Shown: positions 19,161 to 27,512, numbered from the stretch's first letter. The stretch is 39,704 nucleotides of DNA from Nitrospira sp. (GCA_005116945.1 SWDH01000026.1:101119-140822); one strand, 5' to 3'. Numbers and translations: made by a program. Notes: a model not told the origin generated them from the sequence alone.

Positions 19161-19369
19161 GCCCGTGGAATGTTAATCAGCCTGCAGTCCGGTTTACCTC
19201 GGTAGACCAGTCGCTTTGCCCTTCGCTCCAGCATAGGAGTTATTTTTCATTTCGCATAGTTCCAGGAAAACGAGCCTGGAAGTTCTATAACGTCTCCCCA
19301 CCAGAAAACAGCAACAAGAGATACGGAAAAACGATTCCTAATACCATTTTCCTCTCCTCTATTCCCGAC

Positions 19370-19426
19370 CCTGCTCTGAGCGCTGCCAAAGGGCCTGTCC
19401 TACCGGCCTTGAGCTCTGTCGAGGGA
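19370..19426. repeat. Two degenerate 24-base direct repeats, 33-base period
   Basis: Unit 1 (19370-19393) starts CCTGCTCTGAGCGCTGCC and unit 2 (19403-19426) starts CCGGCCTTGAGCTCTGTC. About two thirds of positions agree. Translated in one frame they give the pair ALSAAKGP / ALSSVEGA. I recall this kind of peptide-like signature from dispersed repeats in environmental bacterial genomes. Copies elsewhere in the genome would confirm it. Confidence 0.55.
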
Positions 19427-19584
19427 GCTTCGCCGAAGGATATCACCCCGCCTATTCAGAGAAGTTATACGTTCTGGATTCTGAGTTGCCTGGTCCAGTA
19501 CTGACATGCAGGAAAAGGGCTGAGTGGGTCTTTCTAATCTGTGGGTAGAAGACTAGATGCGCGCGACGAGGGGCTGGGGCTATG

Positions 19585-19614
19585 GGGTCTATTCGGTCTG
19601 TCTTGTTGGTCTGA
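19585..19614. repeat. GGTCTRT-type low-complexity repeat
   Basis: Three spaced copies of the word GGTCT (in GGTCTATTC, GGTCTGTCTTGTT and GGTCTGACC) occur within 30 bases, followed by CCAGACAAAC as a partial inverse. Probably a degenerate intergenic repeat; no function evident. Confidence 0.4.
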
Positions 19615-19710
19615 CCGGCACACACACCAGACAAACTAAAGAAACGACCTCTCTCGTCTTCATAGTGTCAGCATGATTTCGCAACAAACCGTACTGAATC
19701 TTGCAGGCTC

Positions 19711-20436
19711 TTAGAAGAGGACCGATTCCCAGAGTGACGAAAACCAATTCTTGAAAAAGGTCAGCCAATCCTCTTCGACGGGTTCCGGCGGCTGAACGCC
19801 GACCGGCGGCTTCGGAACAACCACTGGCTGATTGACAGGTGAGGACGCTGTCACCATAGTCGGCTGTGGGTTCGACGCTTGTGCAACCTGAGTTTGTGCT
19901 TGAGGAACGGAGGCGGCTTTGGCTGGTTCGTTGGGCACTGAAACGGGTAGAGGGACTGTTGATGCTTGGAGCTCTTCTCTCGAGCGCAGTTGTGACGTAT
20001 AGTTGTCGACGGCCGACTGCAGAGTGACCTGCTCTTTGCTTGCACGCTTCAGTCCGTAGCGTAGGCTCTTCTGCTGAGCAGTCAGCTGCTGGATTGAGCG
20101 ATTGAGAGTACTCACCCGTGTGTGCGAGAGGGCACGCTCAGCATCTATCTTTTTTTTCGCTTGCTGAAGCGCCGAGAAGACGACATCCCTTTTTTTTGCG
20201 AGGTCGCTTTGGCGTTCTTGGAGGATATTAAACTGCTGGGTGAGCCCCTGCGCTTCTGTTCGGATGCTGTAGAGTTCAGCTTTTGTCGCTCCCAGATCAG
20301 CGGTGGTACTATCGTAGGTGCCCCGCGTGACACAGGCGCCGGTGGTGAGTGTGACCAGACACAAGATTCCAACTGCTGCCGTCGGAATATTTTTGCCTTG
20401 CCTCATGATGTTGTCATCAGTGTAATCACTTAGCAT
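19711..20436 (-). CDS. Coiled-coil envelope lipoprotein, 241 aa, unknown function
   Basis: The ATG at 20436 has AGGAG 5 bases upstream. The N-terminal signal sequence ends in TLTTGAC (Cys about residue 34), a slightly non-standard lipobox. A long Gln/Lys/Glu-rich coiled coil follows at about residues 45-160 (QQFNILQERQSDLAKK, IQQLTAQQKSLRYGL), then a Pro/Val/Gln-rich linker, and an aromatic C-terminus with DWLTFFKNWFSSLWESVLF. The layout suggests a periplasmic spacer or tether between membranes, with the tryptophan-rich tail possibly membrane-active. No family recognised. No neighbour shares its strand closely enough to suggest an operon. Confidence 0.72.
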   Translation of the reverse strand: MLSDYTDDNIMRQGKNIPTAAVGILCLVTLTTGACVTRGTYDSTTADLGATKAELYSIRTEAQGLTQQFNILQERQSDLAKKRDVVFSALQQAKKKIDAERALSHTRVSTLNRSIQQLTAQQKSLRYGLKRASKEQVTLQSAVDNYTSQLRSREELQASTVPLPVSVPNEPAKAASVPQAQTQVAQASNPQPTMVTASSPVNQPVVVPKPPVGVQPPEPVEEDWLTFFKNWFSSLWESVLF

Positions 20437-21159
20437 GCTGCTCCTCTTATGACTCCGTTATTTGCTGAATTGCCAGACACAGCACAAAGCGGAAATATCA
20501 AACTTCATGCTAACCAGTATTATTTTTTATGGGAATGTGCAAGTAAAACGCCGATTCCTGCACAAGAGCGCAGGTCATCATGACACCGCATGAGGAGGAC
20601 ACGTTTCGACTTGATGAGGTTAGGGAGAGTGGGGGGCCACCGTTTGCGCATCCTCCTCAGAACAGTAGTGGCTCTGTCAGGATCTCAACGCGCCGAGAGT
20701 CCCTGCCTCGTCCCTTAGAGTAATATCGATGACCAGACTGCCCATGACACCAGAAGCTTTGAAAAAAATCTTGAAGTTCTCTGGTGCACATTGTTGCAAC
20801 TCACTCTGGATTGAGTTGGCCTGCAAGCTGTGGCGAGAGGTAAAACCAGCATGAGAACGTGGGCATATATGCCGTCGACACACGTCCTCCTACTTGAACA
20901 TAGTGGGGGCGTGGTCACTGTGGACTGTGCATCACAGTTCATCGCACGATGGAGGCGTTGGACTATTCGTCGCGCAGGTTGACGTCCTGATCAATGGTCA
21001 AAAATTCGAGGCGGTCATCGGCGGTGGCAAGGGCCACAGCGCGGAGCAGTTCAAGCCCTGTCGCTGTAAGGCCACACGGGATATTACCTTGATGGCAATT
21101 CAGTGTCCCAGCTCACCGTTGTGACCCTTGCAGGTGGTTTGGGTGATGATTCACTGAAC
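20437..21159. other. Spacer with possible decayed coding remnants
   Basis: No intact gene is supported. Several short frames look protein-like but are broken. On the minus strand around 20680-20850, SIQSELQQCAPENFKIFFKA and SLVIDITLRDEAGTLGALRS follow, in another frame, a lipoprotein-like MLVLPLATAC. On the plus strand, VDVLINGQKFEAVIGGG (about 20978-21028) and, in another frame, YYLDGNSVSQLTVVTLAGGL end at 21165. They could be remnants of one or two dead genes or chance. Confidence 0.3.
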
Positions 21160-21348
21160 CTATAGCTTTTTGAAGAAAGAATCGTACACGCCATACGCCA
21201 GAATCAGCCCGATCAACGTGTAATAGATGGCGGAGACCCCGCTATAGTCAGGGGGGCCTTCCTTCGGCTCATTGGCGAGCACATAGGACACGCTGGCTAG
21301 CAAAACCGTGCTCGTCGCTGTGATAATCCCTGTACAAATCCGTTTCAT
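21160..21348 (-). CDS. Small exported or two-span membrane protein, 62 aa
   Basis: I chose the ATG at 21348, with GGAGGATTTAGTC just upstream; the frame is open to 21375 but without a ribosome site. The protein begins with a Lys/Arg start and a hydrophobic stretch ending in ASVSYVLANE, which could be a cleavable signal or a first helix. An acidic, Pro-rich segment (EPKEGPPDYSG) and a second hydrophobic helix (YYTLIGLILAYGVYDSFF) follow, ending KKL. No family recognised; unlinked to its neighbours by operon spacing. Confidence 0.6.
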   Translation of the reverse strand: MKRICTGIITATSTVLLASVSYVLANEPKEGPPDYSGVSAIYYTLIGLILAYGVYDSFFKKL

Positions 21349-21665
21349 GACTAAATCCTCCCTCCATCGGATCACATGTGTAAAACAAGGGGAGCATTTT
21401 ACTGAAGTTCAGTGACTAGACGCAAGAGCTCTCAGGATGCCCAATACAGGCCGTAATGCCGTTGGTGGGTGCCCATGCCTACAGGCAGCCAGAAAGAACA
21501 GCCTTTTCTGGGTATGATACTCAGCCTCAATGGCATGCAGAATGGTCAACACTGTCGTGTAGTGCTACCACAGCCGATCAAGGCGTTGCGGGAGACTATC
21601 GCCTATGAACCCTGCCAAGAAGAGTGGGGGGGGTGAGAAACTGATGGTGGGCTCGATGGCGCGTT
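21349..21665. other. Non-coding spacer
   Basis: About 0.3 kb. On the minus strand, TAAAAT preceded at 18 bases by TTGCGT (about 21391-21423) could be a promoter for the 62-aa protein. Nothing else recognisable. Confidence 0.35.
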
Positions 21666-22502
21666 TTATTTGTTAACCGGTGACGCAACCGCAGTGAGAT
21701 ACCGTCGTAGAATGGCTTGTTCGATTCGTGAACGACCACGATCAGGTGCCGGAAATCGTAGCACCAACTGGATATGCCCCCCTTCGATAACTTGGATGGT
21801 AACGCGAGGCTCAGGCGATGGAGCTTCGAGCAAATTGGTCTGTTCTAACAACTTCATCTGTCGACTGGCTTCACCCATAAACGAGGCACATTCTGCCTTT
21901 GCGGCATCAAGCAGGTGCCGTTCGGCATTTCGCCAATCTTCAGTCTCCTTGAGGGGGATCGCAAGAATATAGAGCCCATATTCCTGGTCAGGATTCTCTT
22001 TGATCAAGGGATTCATAAACAGCAAGCTATTCGGAAACACGGTCGTGCGGCCGGTATAGAGATGCGATGCTTGGCCCGGTCCGATCTCAAGGAGTTTGGT
22101 CGCAAAGATGTCGTGGTCCAAAACGACACCGCGATGACCGGCGATCTGAATGCGATCGCCCACCGAGTAGACCTTCCCCCCCACCCGTAGCGCGGCCCCA
22201 CTCCAACAGAGAATGAGCTCCTTCGTCGCGAGCACAAGCGCGGCGGCGACCGCTACGAGGGAGACGGCAAAGGCTTGAAGTTCGTGCGCCCAGATAACGA
22301 GCAACCCCACCAGCAACACGAACACCATGCTATTGCGGACAGAGACCACCCATCGACGCTTCGCTTCCATCGAGAGGGTTGGATTTTTCGAGATCGCCCG
22401 GACGATCACCATCCGCACGATGAAGAGGAAAAACAGCAGCAAGAGCGAGGAGAGGCCGTCGAGTAGAGCGGAACTGTCGATGTGCGGTAACCAGGCTGAC
22501 AT
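21666..22502 (-). CDS. MscS-family mechanosensitive channel-like protein
   Basis: An inner-membrane protein of 278 aa. Three hydrophobic segments (about residues 15-36, 52-70 and 76-100) are followed by an MscS beta-domain: VGGKVYSVGDRIQIAGHRGVVLDHDIFATKLLEIG, read in segments, and the loop GRTTVFPNSLLFMNPLIKE. These match the MscS core, in which the third helix lines the pore. The C-terminal alpha/beta domain is shorter than in large MscS proteins. Role in osmotic protection is family knowledge; gating or substrate is not visible. It stands alone on its transcript as far as I can see. Confidence 0.82.
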   Translation of the reverse strand: MSAWLPHIDSSALLDGLSSLLLLFFLFIVRMVIVRAISKNPTLSMEAKRRWVVSVRNSMVFVLLVGLLVIWAHELQAFAVSLVAVAAALVLATKELILCWSGAALRVGGKVYSVGDRIQIAGHRGVVLDHDIFATKLLEIGPGQASHLYTGRTTVFPNSLLFMNPLIKENPDQEYGLYILAIPLKETEDWRNAERHLLDAAKAECASFMGEASRQMKLLEQTNLLEAPSPEPRVTIQVIEGGHIQLVLRFPAPDRGRSRIEQAILRRYLTAVASPVNK

Positions 22503-22659
22503 GGATTACCGCATCAGACCATTAAACTGCGACTCTTGCAAAATATTTCTCGATCCTGTTTTGGGCGAGCGCGCCTCACCCTCAGGATGTTGAGAGTAGC
22601 CTCCGTAGGAAGTTCTTGTCGGAGCGTCCGATTATGTGAGATGCGGGAACAGTCTCACG

Positions 22660-23073
22660 TTAATTGGCGTTGAGCGTATCATGGGTTCCCGGCACACATT
22701 CTTCGCGTTTCCACTGTTTCAGGATCTTCTCTTCGTTAAACACCAGGGTATAGCGGTAGCAATACAACATGGCTTTGGGGCCATCTACTATTGATGAGGC
22801 TGCCTGCTGCGCCTTACTGGTAATGTGGGAAAAGCCCACCGAAGCCAATTCTTTGTCACTGATCGGAACTCGATAGGTCCAGACCGTATCCCCTCCGAGA
22901 GCCGGCTTCTTCGCCGTATGGGGCGGCCCGAACTTCTCCTCCACCTCATCTTGTGTAAGCCGATCCACACCACTTTTAAAATAACCGTCGCGCCACGGCC
23001 CCCCGCAAGCGAGCATCACCCCTGAGAGGATGAACACCCCAACCGTCAGCATATATTGATGTGGCCATCTCAT
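22660..23073 (-). CDS. Lipoprotein with SmpA/OmlA-like features, 137 aa
   Basis: A signal peptide ends in a lipobox (SGVMLAC, Cys about residue 23). The mature part starts with a segment like the SmpA/BamE/OmlA fold: LTQDEVEEKFGPPHTAKK followed by TVWTYRV. In that family the pattern is a helix with the G-x-P turn and then an aromatic strand. Whether it belongs to outer-membrane assembly is unknown. Its ATG overlaps the stop of the upstream small membrane protein gene by 4 bases (ATGA), so the two are translationally coupled. Confidence 0.7.
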   Translation of the reverse strand: MRWPHQYMLTVGVFILSGVMLACGGPWRDGYFKSGVDRLTQDEVEEKFGPPHTAKKPALGGDTVWTYRVPISDKELASVGFSHITSKAQQAASSIVDGPKAMLYCYRYTLVFNEEKILKQWKREECVPGTHDTLNAN

Positions 23074-23312
23074 GACTTAGGACCGTCCTTGACCTCGTGC
23101 ATGCGCTTCACAGAACAGTAGAGCGCATACCCTTGGGCCAACATGCCTGTGACGAGCAAGCCCAACGCCGTTTTCATCCACTGCGCCCCCGTGTCTTCCA
23201 GTCCATACATCCCCACGACGAACCCGAGCGCAATCAACACGATCCCCACAAATCGTGCGATCATTCCCTTCGTCCGTAAGTGATGAGATGTCGACACATC
23301 GCGCATGGCCAT
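23070..23312 (-). CDS. Small two-helix membrane protein
   Basis: Two hydrophobic helices (FVGIVLIALGFVVGMYGL and ALGLLVTGMLAQGYALYC) in 80 aa, with a charged, Lys-rich C-terminus. No ribosome site marks the ATG at 23312; starts at 23306 or at 23264 (64 aa, just before the first helix, behind a GAAGGGA that is too close) are alternatives. Its end overlaps the lipoprotein gene by 4 bases, and the flavoenzyme gene lies about 100 bases upstream on the same strand. Function unknown. Confidence 0.6.
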   Translation of the reverse strand: MAMRDVSTSHHLRTKGMIARFVGIVLIALGFVVGMYGLEDTGAQWMKTALGLLVTGMLAQGYALYCSVKRMHEVKDGPKS

Positions 23313-23411
23313 CGTGGGGATACGCTACACTGGATGGCGCGAGCGGTTCAACTCCACTTCTCACAAACGTCTTCGGCGCGCAACTCCCGTGAGTACGCAA
23401 TATTCTCTTCT

Positions 23412-24818
23412 TCATGCACCCAACTGTCCGACAATGGATTCCGCTGGATAGGTCACAATTTCCGCCAACGTGGGATGGTAGTGCGGCATGCGTAACAGAT
23501 CAGCCGCCGTCCCACGGTAATACATGACCGCGATCAATTCGTGAATCAATTCACCTGCCTCTGGGCCGACGATCTGTGCGCCAAGAATTTCACCGGTCTG
23601 AGGCGCCGCAAGCAATTTCGCAAACCCCTGTGTCGCACCAAGACACAACGCTTTTCCGTGATCGGCAAACGGATAGGAGGCTGCAAGATAAGGAATTTTG
23701 TCGGCTTTTAGGCGCACTTCATTCAGCCCCAACACCGCAACCTGTGGATCGGTAAAGACCACTTCCGTATCGAGGCGATGATCGATCGTTTTAGCAGTTC
23801 GATCTGCATGCGTGGCGTTGTACGCGGCAACTTCGCCCTGCTGGATGGCAAGATGCACGATGGGCGTGACATCGTTCACATCGCCCACGGCATACATATG
23901 TGCTTGCGACGTACGCATGGCGCTATCAACCACAATCCGTCCGCCGTCGACCGTCACATCCGCCAGATCGAGTCGAAGACCTTCGACGTTGGGCTGTCGA
24001 CCTAAGGCCTGAAGAATCTCCTGGCCGACATAGCATCGCTCACGTCCGTCTTTCATGGCCCATACAGCCTTCCCTGCTGTGTCGCAAGCAACACGCAGCA
24101 ACTGTGCGCCCGTCACAACTTCGATGCCCTCGTCGGTCAGTGCCGTTTCAAGCGCGCGACCGACATCTTCATCCATGTCGGAAAGGAGCGTGGGTCCCCG
24201 TTGAAGGATCGTGACCTTCGTCCCCAGTCGAGCAAAGAATTGGCTGAGTTCAAGGGCAACAGCCCCACCACCCAACACGATCAACGAACCCGGTTGCGTA
24301 CGAAGATCCAAAATCGTGTCGCTCGTGAAATATCCGGTTTGGGCCAAACCCGGAATCGGAACTTCACTAGGCCTCGACCCGGTGGCGATAATAAACGAGC
24401 CGGCCGACAGGACGCTGTCTTCGACAATGACCTCGTGGGGCGATAGAAAAACAGCACGCGATTGATAGAGCGTCAATCTCGGATCTTGAAGCTGCTGAAT
24501 GCGATAGTCAGCAAACTCACGGACCAATCGATCCTTGCGATCCACGATCGCCGGCAGATCGGCCTGGGCTGAGACCGGGGAGAGCCCAAACTCCTTCGTC
24601 CGCCTGAGAAGAGCTGCGACTTCGGCAGAACGCAGGATGGCCTTTGTCGGCATGCAGCCACGCAGGATACAGAGCCCCCCGAGCGGCCCCTGATCCACAA
24701 TGGCCACGTCGGCGCCGGCGTCGCGTGCAGTCCTTGCCGCGGCATAGCCTGCCGACCCGCCGCCGATCACGATCACATCATGTATCTTGCGCGTCGAAGC
24801 CAAACTCTGTGATTTCAT
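23412..24818 (-). CDS. FAD-dependent pyridine nucleotide-disulfide oxidoreductase (dihydrolipoamide dehydrogenase/mercuric reductase type)
   Basis: Class I flavin disulfide reductase of 468 aa. The FAD-binding loop VIVIGGGSAGYAAA is at residues 15-28. The redox pair is Cys50 and Cys55 in GGLCILRGCMPTK, spaced like the family. A second dinucleotide fold (LIVLGGGAVALELSQFFARLG), the FAD motif MYAVGDV, and the C-terminal interface MPHYHPTLAE with its His-Glu dyad are all present. There is no N-terminal heavy-metal or lipoyl domain and no partner 2-oxoacid dehydrogenase genes nearby, so the substrate is open: lipoamide, a low-molecular-weight disulfide or another acceptor. The ribosome site is AAGGGA, 7 bases before the ATG. 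Confidence 0.85.
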   Translation of the reverse strand: MKSQSLASTRKIHDVIVIGGGSAGYAAARTARDAGADVAIVDQGPLGGLCILRGCMPTKAILRSAEVAALLRRTKEFGLSPVSAQADLPAIVDRKDRLVREFADYRIQQLQDPRLTLYQSRAVFLSPHEVIVEDSVLSAGSFIIATGSRPSEVPIPGLAQTGYFTSDTILDLRTQPGSLIVLGGGAVALELSQFFARLGTKVTILQRGPTLLSDMDEDVGRALETALTDEGIEVVTGAQLLRVACDTAGKAVWAMKDGRERCYVGQEILQALGRQPNVEGLRLDLADVTVDGGRIVVDSAMRTSQAHMYAVGDVNDVTPIVHLAIQQGEVAAYNATHADRTAKTIDHRLDTEVVFTDPQVAVLGLNEVRLKADKIPYLAASYPFADHGKALCLGATQGFAKLLAAPQTGEILGAQIVGPEAGELIHELIAVMYYRGTAADLLRMPHYHPTLAEIVTYPAESIVGQLGA

Positions 24819-24864
24819 CGTGCGTTCCCTTTATAGTATGACGTCAGGAGGGGAAGGATACACG

Positions 24865-25077
24865 ATGGTGCAACCCGGTCGCTACCGCCACTACAAAGGT
24901 CAGGAATATGAGGTACTGGGAGTGGCTCGACACTCAGAAACGGAAGAGGAGTATGTCGTCTATCGGGCGCTCTATGGCGCCCGAGGCCTATGGATCAGAC
25001 CAACGGCGATGTTTGTGGAAACCGTGATCGTTGATGGTCATTCTTGTCCTCGGTTTCAGCTCCTTGCTGTCCCTTAG
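24865..25077 (+). CDS. DUF1653 domain protein, 70 aa
   Basis: Small cytoplasmic protein matching DUF1653 over nearly its whole length: PGRYRHYKGQEYEVLGVARHSETEEEYVVYR, read in parts, then ALYGARGLWIRPTAMFVETV and a final PRFQLL. The family has no established function. I chose the ATG at 24865, which follows an AGGAGGGGAAGG stretch; the frame is open to 24787 but that part overlaps the divergent flavoenzyme gene. A TATAGT at about 24831 may be its -10. It faces away from the flavoenzyme gene with a 46-base gap. Confidence 0.8.
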   Translation: MVQPGRYRHYKGQEYEVLGVARHSETEEEYVVYRALYGARGLWIRPTAMFVETVIVDGHSCPRFQLLAVP

Positions 25078-25206
25078 CGCCCACCAAGACCCTTCGATCT
25101 CGTTCCCGATCCTCATCCCCACCTTTCCCCGTCGGTCGTTCAGTTCAAGCCGTCCGAGCTTAAGTACTTACCGCTATCCTCCGATAGAGTCGGCACGAGG
25201 TCCGTC

Positions 25207-25830
25207 ATGCCGATTATCCACGCAGTCAATGGCATCACCGAGATGCATCCTGTCCCAGCGGTCTCTCCACGCCTACCTGCCGCTCAGGTTATGGAGGCTG
25301 GTCGAGATGATCGCTCAAAGGGTCAGGAACACCACACTGCTGACCACGCAACACGCGTTGCTCAACAGGCGTACCAGGAACAGGTACGGCAGGATCCTGC
25401 ACCGAAACCGGCTCTCCTCGCACAGGATATCATGACCTCTCCCGTCACATGTTTGCCGTCCGACAGTACGCTGCTCGACGCATGGACCGTGATGCAACGT
25501 AAGGGGATCCACCATCTCCCCGTGACGTCAGTCCACGGCACGCTGGTCGGAATGATTTCAAACTACGACCTGCTGCCCTACTCACATGAATTGGAATCTA
25601 TCAATTCGACGGAACCCATCGCCGGGCACAAGCTCGCAGGTATCATGAGCAGTCAGGTCTTGTCCGCCACTCCGATGACTGAGATCCGGGAGATCGCCCA
25701 CGCCATGCTCGATGAACAGGTCAATGCGATTCCGATCATCGACAATCTCCGTCACCCGATCGGCATTTTGACAACCAGCGACATTCTCCGTGCCATCGTC
25801 CACCGAAGCCCCCTCGATCTCCGAACATAA
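25207..25830 (+). CDS. Two-CBS-domain protein
   Basis: 207 aa. The first 75 residues are polar, Ala/Gln/His-rich and probably disordered. Two CBS domains follow: AQDIMTSPVTCLPSDSTLLDAW with HHLPVTSVHGTLVGMISNYDLL, and AGIMSSQVLSATPMTEIREIA with NAIPIIDNLRHPIGILTTSDILR. CBS pairs usually bind adenosyl nucleotides as an energy sensor. No enzyme domain is attached, so it probably regulates another protein or stands as a sensor. The ATG at 25207 has GAGG 7 bases upstream. Confidence 0.85.
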   Translation: MPIIHAVNGITEMHPVPAVSPRLPAAQVMEAGRDDRSKGQEHHTADHATRVAQQAYQEQVRQDPAPKPALLAQDIMTSPVTCLPSDSTLLDAWTVMQRKGIHHLPVTSVHGTLVGMISNYDLLPYSHELESINSTEPIAGHKLAGIMSSQVLSATPMTEIREIAHAMLDEQVNAIPIIDNLRHPIGILTTSDILRAIVHRSPLDLRT

Positions 25831-26233
25831 CGAACGCCTCACCATTCTGATTGTCTTCCGGCAATCCTGTAATATTCTCCGGCTGAAGATGACACAGAAT
25901 AGCTTGACCCGGGATTTGTCCTATTCGAAACTGGCAGGTCTGTTTCTCAACTTTCCTCTGATCAGCGTGGGACATGATCATGCACGTGGGAGTTCGTCGG
26001 GCTCAAATATAGGGCATCGGCAGAGCAGGCAGAGAATCGGATGCGTTGGCCCGGGTTCGTGTGGATGTATGTGGAGCCCCACGGCTTCACAGCCGTGGTC
26101 CCTTTTGTGTCTTCGGCGGAACCCGCCAAAGCGTGTCCTCCTTCGCCAAGGCTTCGAAGGACACCCGCTGCGCATTCCTCCACAGCTCCACAGCTGTGGC
26201 TCCATGCGTAGGCGGGTGAGGAAAGAAACAACG
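25831..26233. other. Spacer with a hairpin cluster before the BcsS-like gene
   Basis: The reading frame of the next gene is open across this region, but the sequence is a chain of inverted repeats rather than coding sequence. See the separate repeat entry. The last bases carry only a weak ribosome site (GAGGAAAGAAACAACG) ahead of the ATG at 26234. Confidence 0.5.
26070..26215. repeat. Cluster of four inverted repeats, itself an imperfect long inverted repeat
   Basis: From left to right: CCACGGCT-TCAC-AGCCGTGG (26079-26098), GGCGG-AAC-CCGCC (26115-26127), GTGTCCTCCTTCG pairing with CGAAGGACAC (26133-26164, one bulge), and CCACAGCT-CCAC-AGCTGTGG (26180-26199). The outermost hairpins are related: each has an 8-bp stem and a 4-base loop ending in AC, flanked outside by TGGAGCC and GGCTCCA. 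The whole is therefore a nested, roughly 130-base palindromic unit resembling a composite REP or MITE-like element. Confidence 0.65.
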
Positions 26234-26935
26234 ATGGCAAGACTGACATGGCTCTTACTGGCGGCATGCATCCTCACCTGCCTGCCTCGTGAGAGCGATG
26301 CAGGAGATGTCTTCACGGGATTTCAGGTCGACGACAAAAACCAGTACTTTATTTACCTCGGCGCCAGAACCCCGATCGTGCGGACTTCGGGAGGAACAGA
26401 CTTGTTTGTCCAGGCTACAACTGGTGGATTCGGATACAGCTTTAAGACCGAGGGGCAACTCCGAGATGCCAACGTCCAGTCTCTTGTCCCCTCGATCGGT
26501 ATCACCAAAATCATCGGTGGTTGGGCGCTCTCCGCTCTCGCCGGCCCCCAGCTACGCCGAATTGAAGAACAGCGGCTGAACGCAAGTAACACGATCGCCT
26601 ATCAAGCCGGTGTATATGGCCAACTTGAGGCATTTTATTGGCATGAAAAATGGAATTTCCTCGCCACAGGATCGTACGCTGACCTCGATAATTTCTTCTG
26701 GAGCCGGTTACGAGGAAAAGTTCTGGCCTATAAGCCCGAGAAAGGTTGTTGCGCAACCTATGCCGGCTGGGACATAACCGGAATGGGTAATGCCGATTTC
26801 CGAGGGGTCATGACGGGGCCCGTCGGTGAAGTTCAGGTCGGTCACGTGTTTATACTCGCCAGGGGAGGTTACCAAAACAACACCACCTTCCACAGCGGCG
26901 CCTATGGAGGATTTGAGATCTACTTCCCATTCTAA
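26234..26935 (+). CDS. Exported BcsS-like protein (cellulose biosynthesis BcsS family)
   Basis: A signal peptide (residues 1-22, ending ESDAGD) precedes a mature part of repeated amphipathic strands: DVFTGFQVDDKNQYFIYLGARTPI, read in parts, GGFGYSFKTEG, YGQLEAFYWHEKW, ATGSYADLDNFFWSRLRG, and a final aromatic strand GGFEIYFPF. The pattern fits a small outer-membrane beta-barrel, and the start and overall order fit the BcsS family linked to cellulose secretion in some bacteria. No bcsA or bcsB gene is in this window, so a cellulose role is unproven. The ATG at 26234 is the first Met directly before a good signal peptide. 233 aa. Confidence 0.65.
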   Translation: MARLTWLLLAACILTCLPRESDAGDVFTGFQVDDKNQYFIYLGARTPIVRTSGGTDLFVQATTGGFGYSFKTEGQLRDANVQSLVPSIGITKIIGGWALSALAGPQLRRIEEQRLNASNTIAYQAGVYGQLEAFYWHEKWNFLATGSYADLDNFFWSRLRGKVLAYKPEKGCCATYAGWDITGMGNADFRGVMTGPVGEVQVGHVFILARGGYQNNTTFHSGAYGGFEIYFPF

Positions 26936-26938
26936 CTG

Positions 26939-27409
26939 TTAGGTCAACCAGGTCCATTGCGAAAAGGTGGCAGCTTGCCCGACTCTCTGGCCCTTTGCAT
27001 CCACGACATTCCAGATCAGAGCATTCTCGACGAGAAAGCGGCGTCCCGTTGAAGTAATTCTCACACCTCGGTAGGTATCGAGATAGCCGTTGGTTCTAGC
27101 TTGCTCCAACATCCATTCCCGCTCGGCCCGATTGACCGGCTCAGCCGTCAGCCGCGACGGTGTCCTGACAAGCTTCTCCCAGCTCATCTCCCATAGCCTC
27201 AATGCAACGTGATTCCCGTAATTGAGGAGTGGGTCCGCTTCCACCCCATGAGACACGAGAACAAAAGGGGAATGGAAGAGCGCATGGGCCTGATAGTCCG
27301 GATTTCCTACTCGCTCAAGCAATTCACGCTTCGTCCAGTGATGAAAACTGCCGAGAAGCAGTTGCGACCATTCGACGATGGCAGGATTATTCCATATCTG
27401 AGAAGTCAC
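26939..27409 (-). CDS. MEKHLA domain protein
   Basis: 156 aa, cytoplasmic. The sequence follows the MEKHLA family (PAS-like): LLLGSFHHWTKREL at the start, LFHSPFVLVSHGVEADPLLNYGNHVALRLWEMSWEKLVRTPSRLTAEP, read in segments, in the middle, and GVRITSTGRRFLVENALIWNVVDAKGQRVGQAATFSQW at the end. The PAS-like fold suggests binding of a small ligand, but none is known to me for bacterial members. It converges on the BcsS-like gene with stops only 3 bases apart and diverges from leuC. Confidence 0.82.
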   Translation of the reverse strand: MTSQIWNNPAIVEWSQLLLGSFHHWTKRELLERVGNPDYQAHALFHSPFVLVSHGVEADPLLNYGNHVALRLWEMSWEKLVRTPSRLTAEPVNRAEREWMLEQARTNGYLDTYRGVRITSTGRRFLVENALIWNVVDAKGQRVGQAATFSQWTWLT

Positions 27410-27512
27410 GGCTCAATCCTCCGACGCAATCGCTGGGAAAGGGCCTCGCACTCAATGACCAGGCGATGTACCACGTCCGGTCGGTCAACGCAAGAATATG
27501 GTGATCACTGCT

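Larger units (their letters stand above)
19161..19710. other. Repeat-rich spacer without a credible gene
   Basis: An open frame on the plus strand (19097-19504) crosses this region but reads through the repeat and has no family-like sequence, so I do not call it. The spacer contains a paired 24-base repeat at 19370-19426, a small CTTCG/CGAAG hairpin just after it, and a GGTCTRT-rich stretch at 19585-19614. These look like dispersed intergenic repeats. Confidence 0.5.

Noticed and set aside
19097..19504. 135-codon open frame after the small membrane peptide gene
   Set aside because: It starts inside that gene in another frame and runs through the 24-base repeats; composition is not protein-like.
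25790..26233. Upstream extension of the BcsS-like gene to give 381 residues
   Set aside because: The extension translates the hairpin cluster and lies before a clear signal peptide at 26234.
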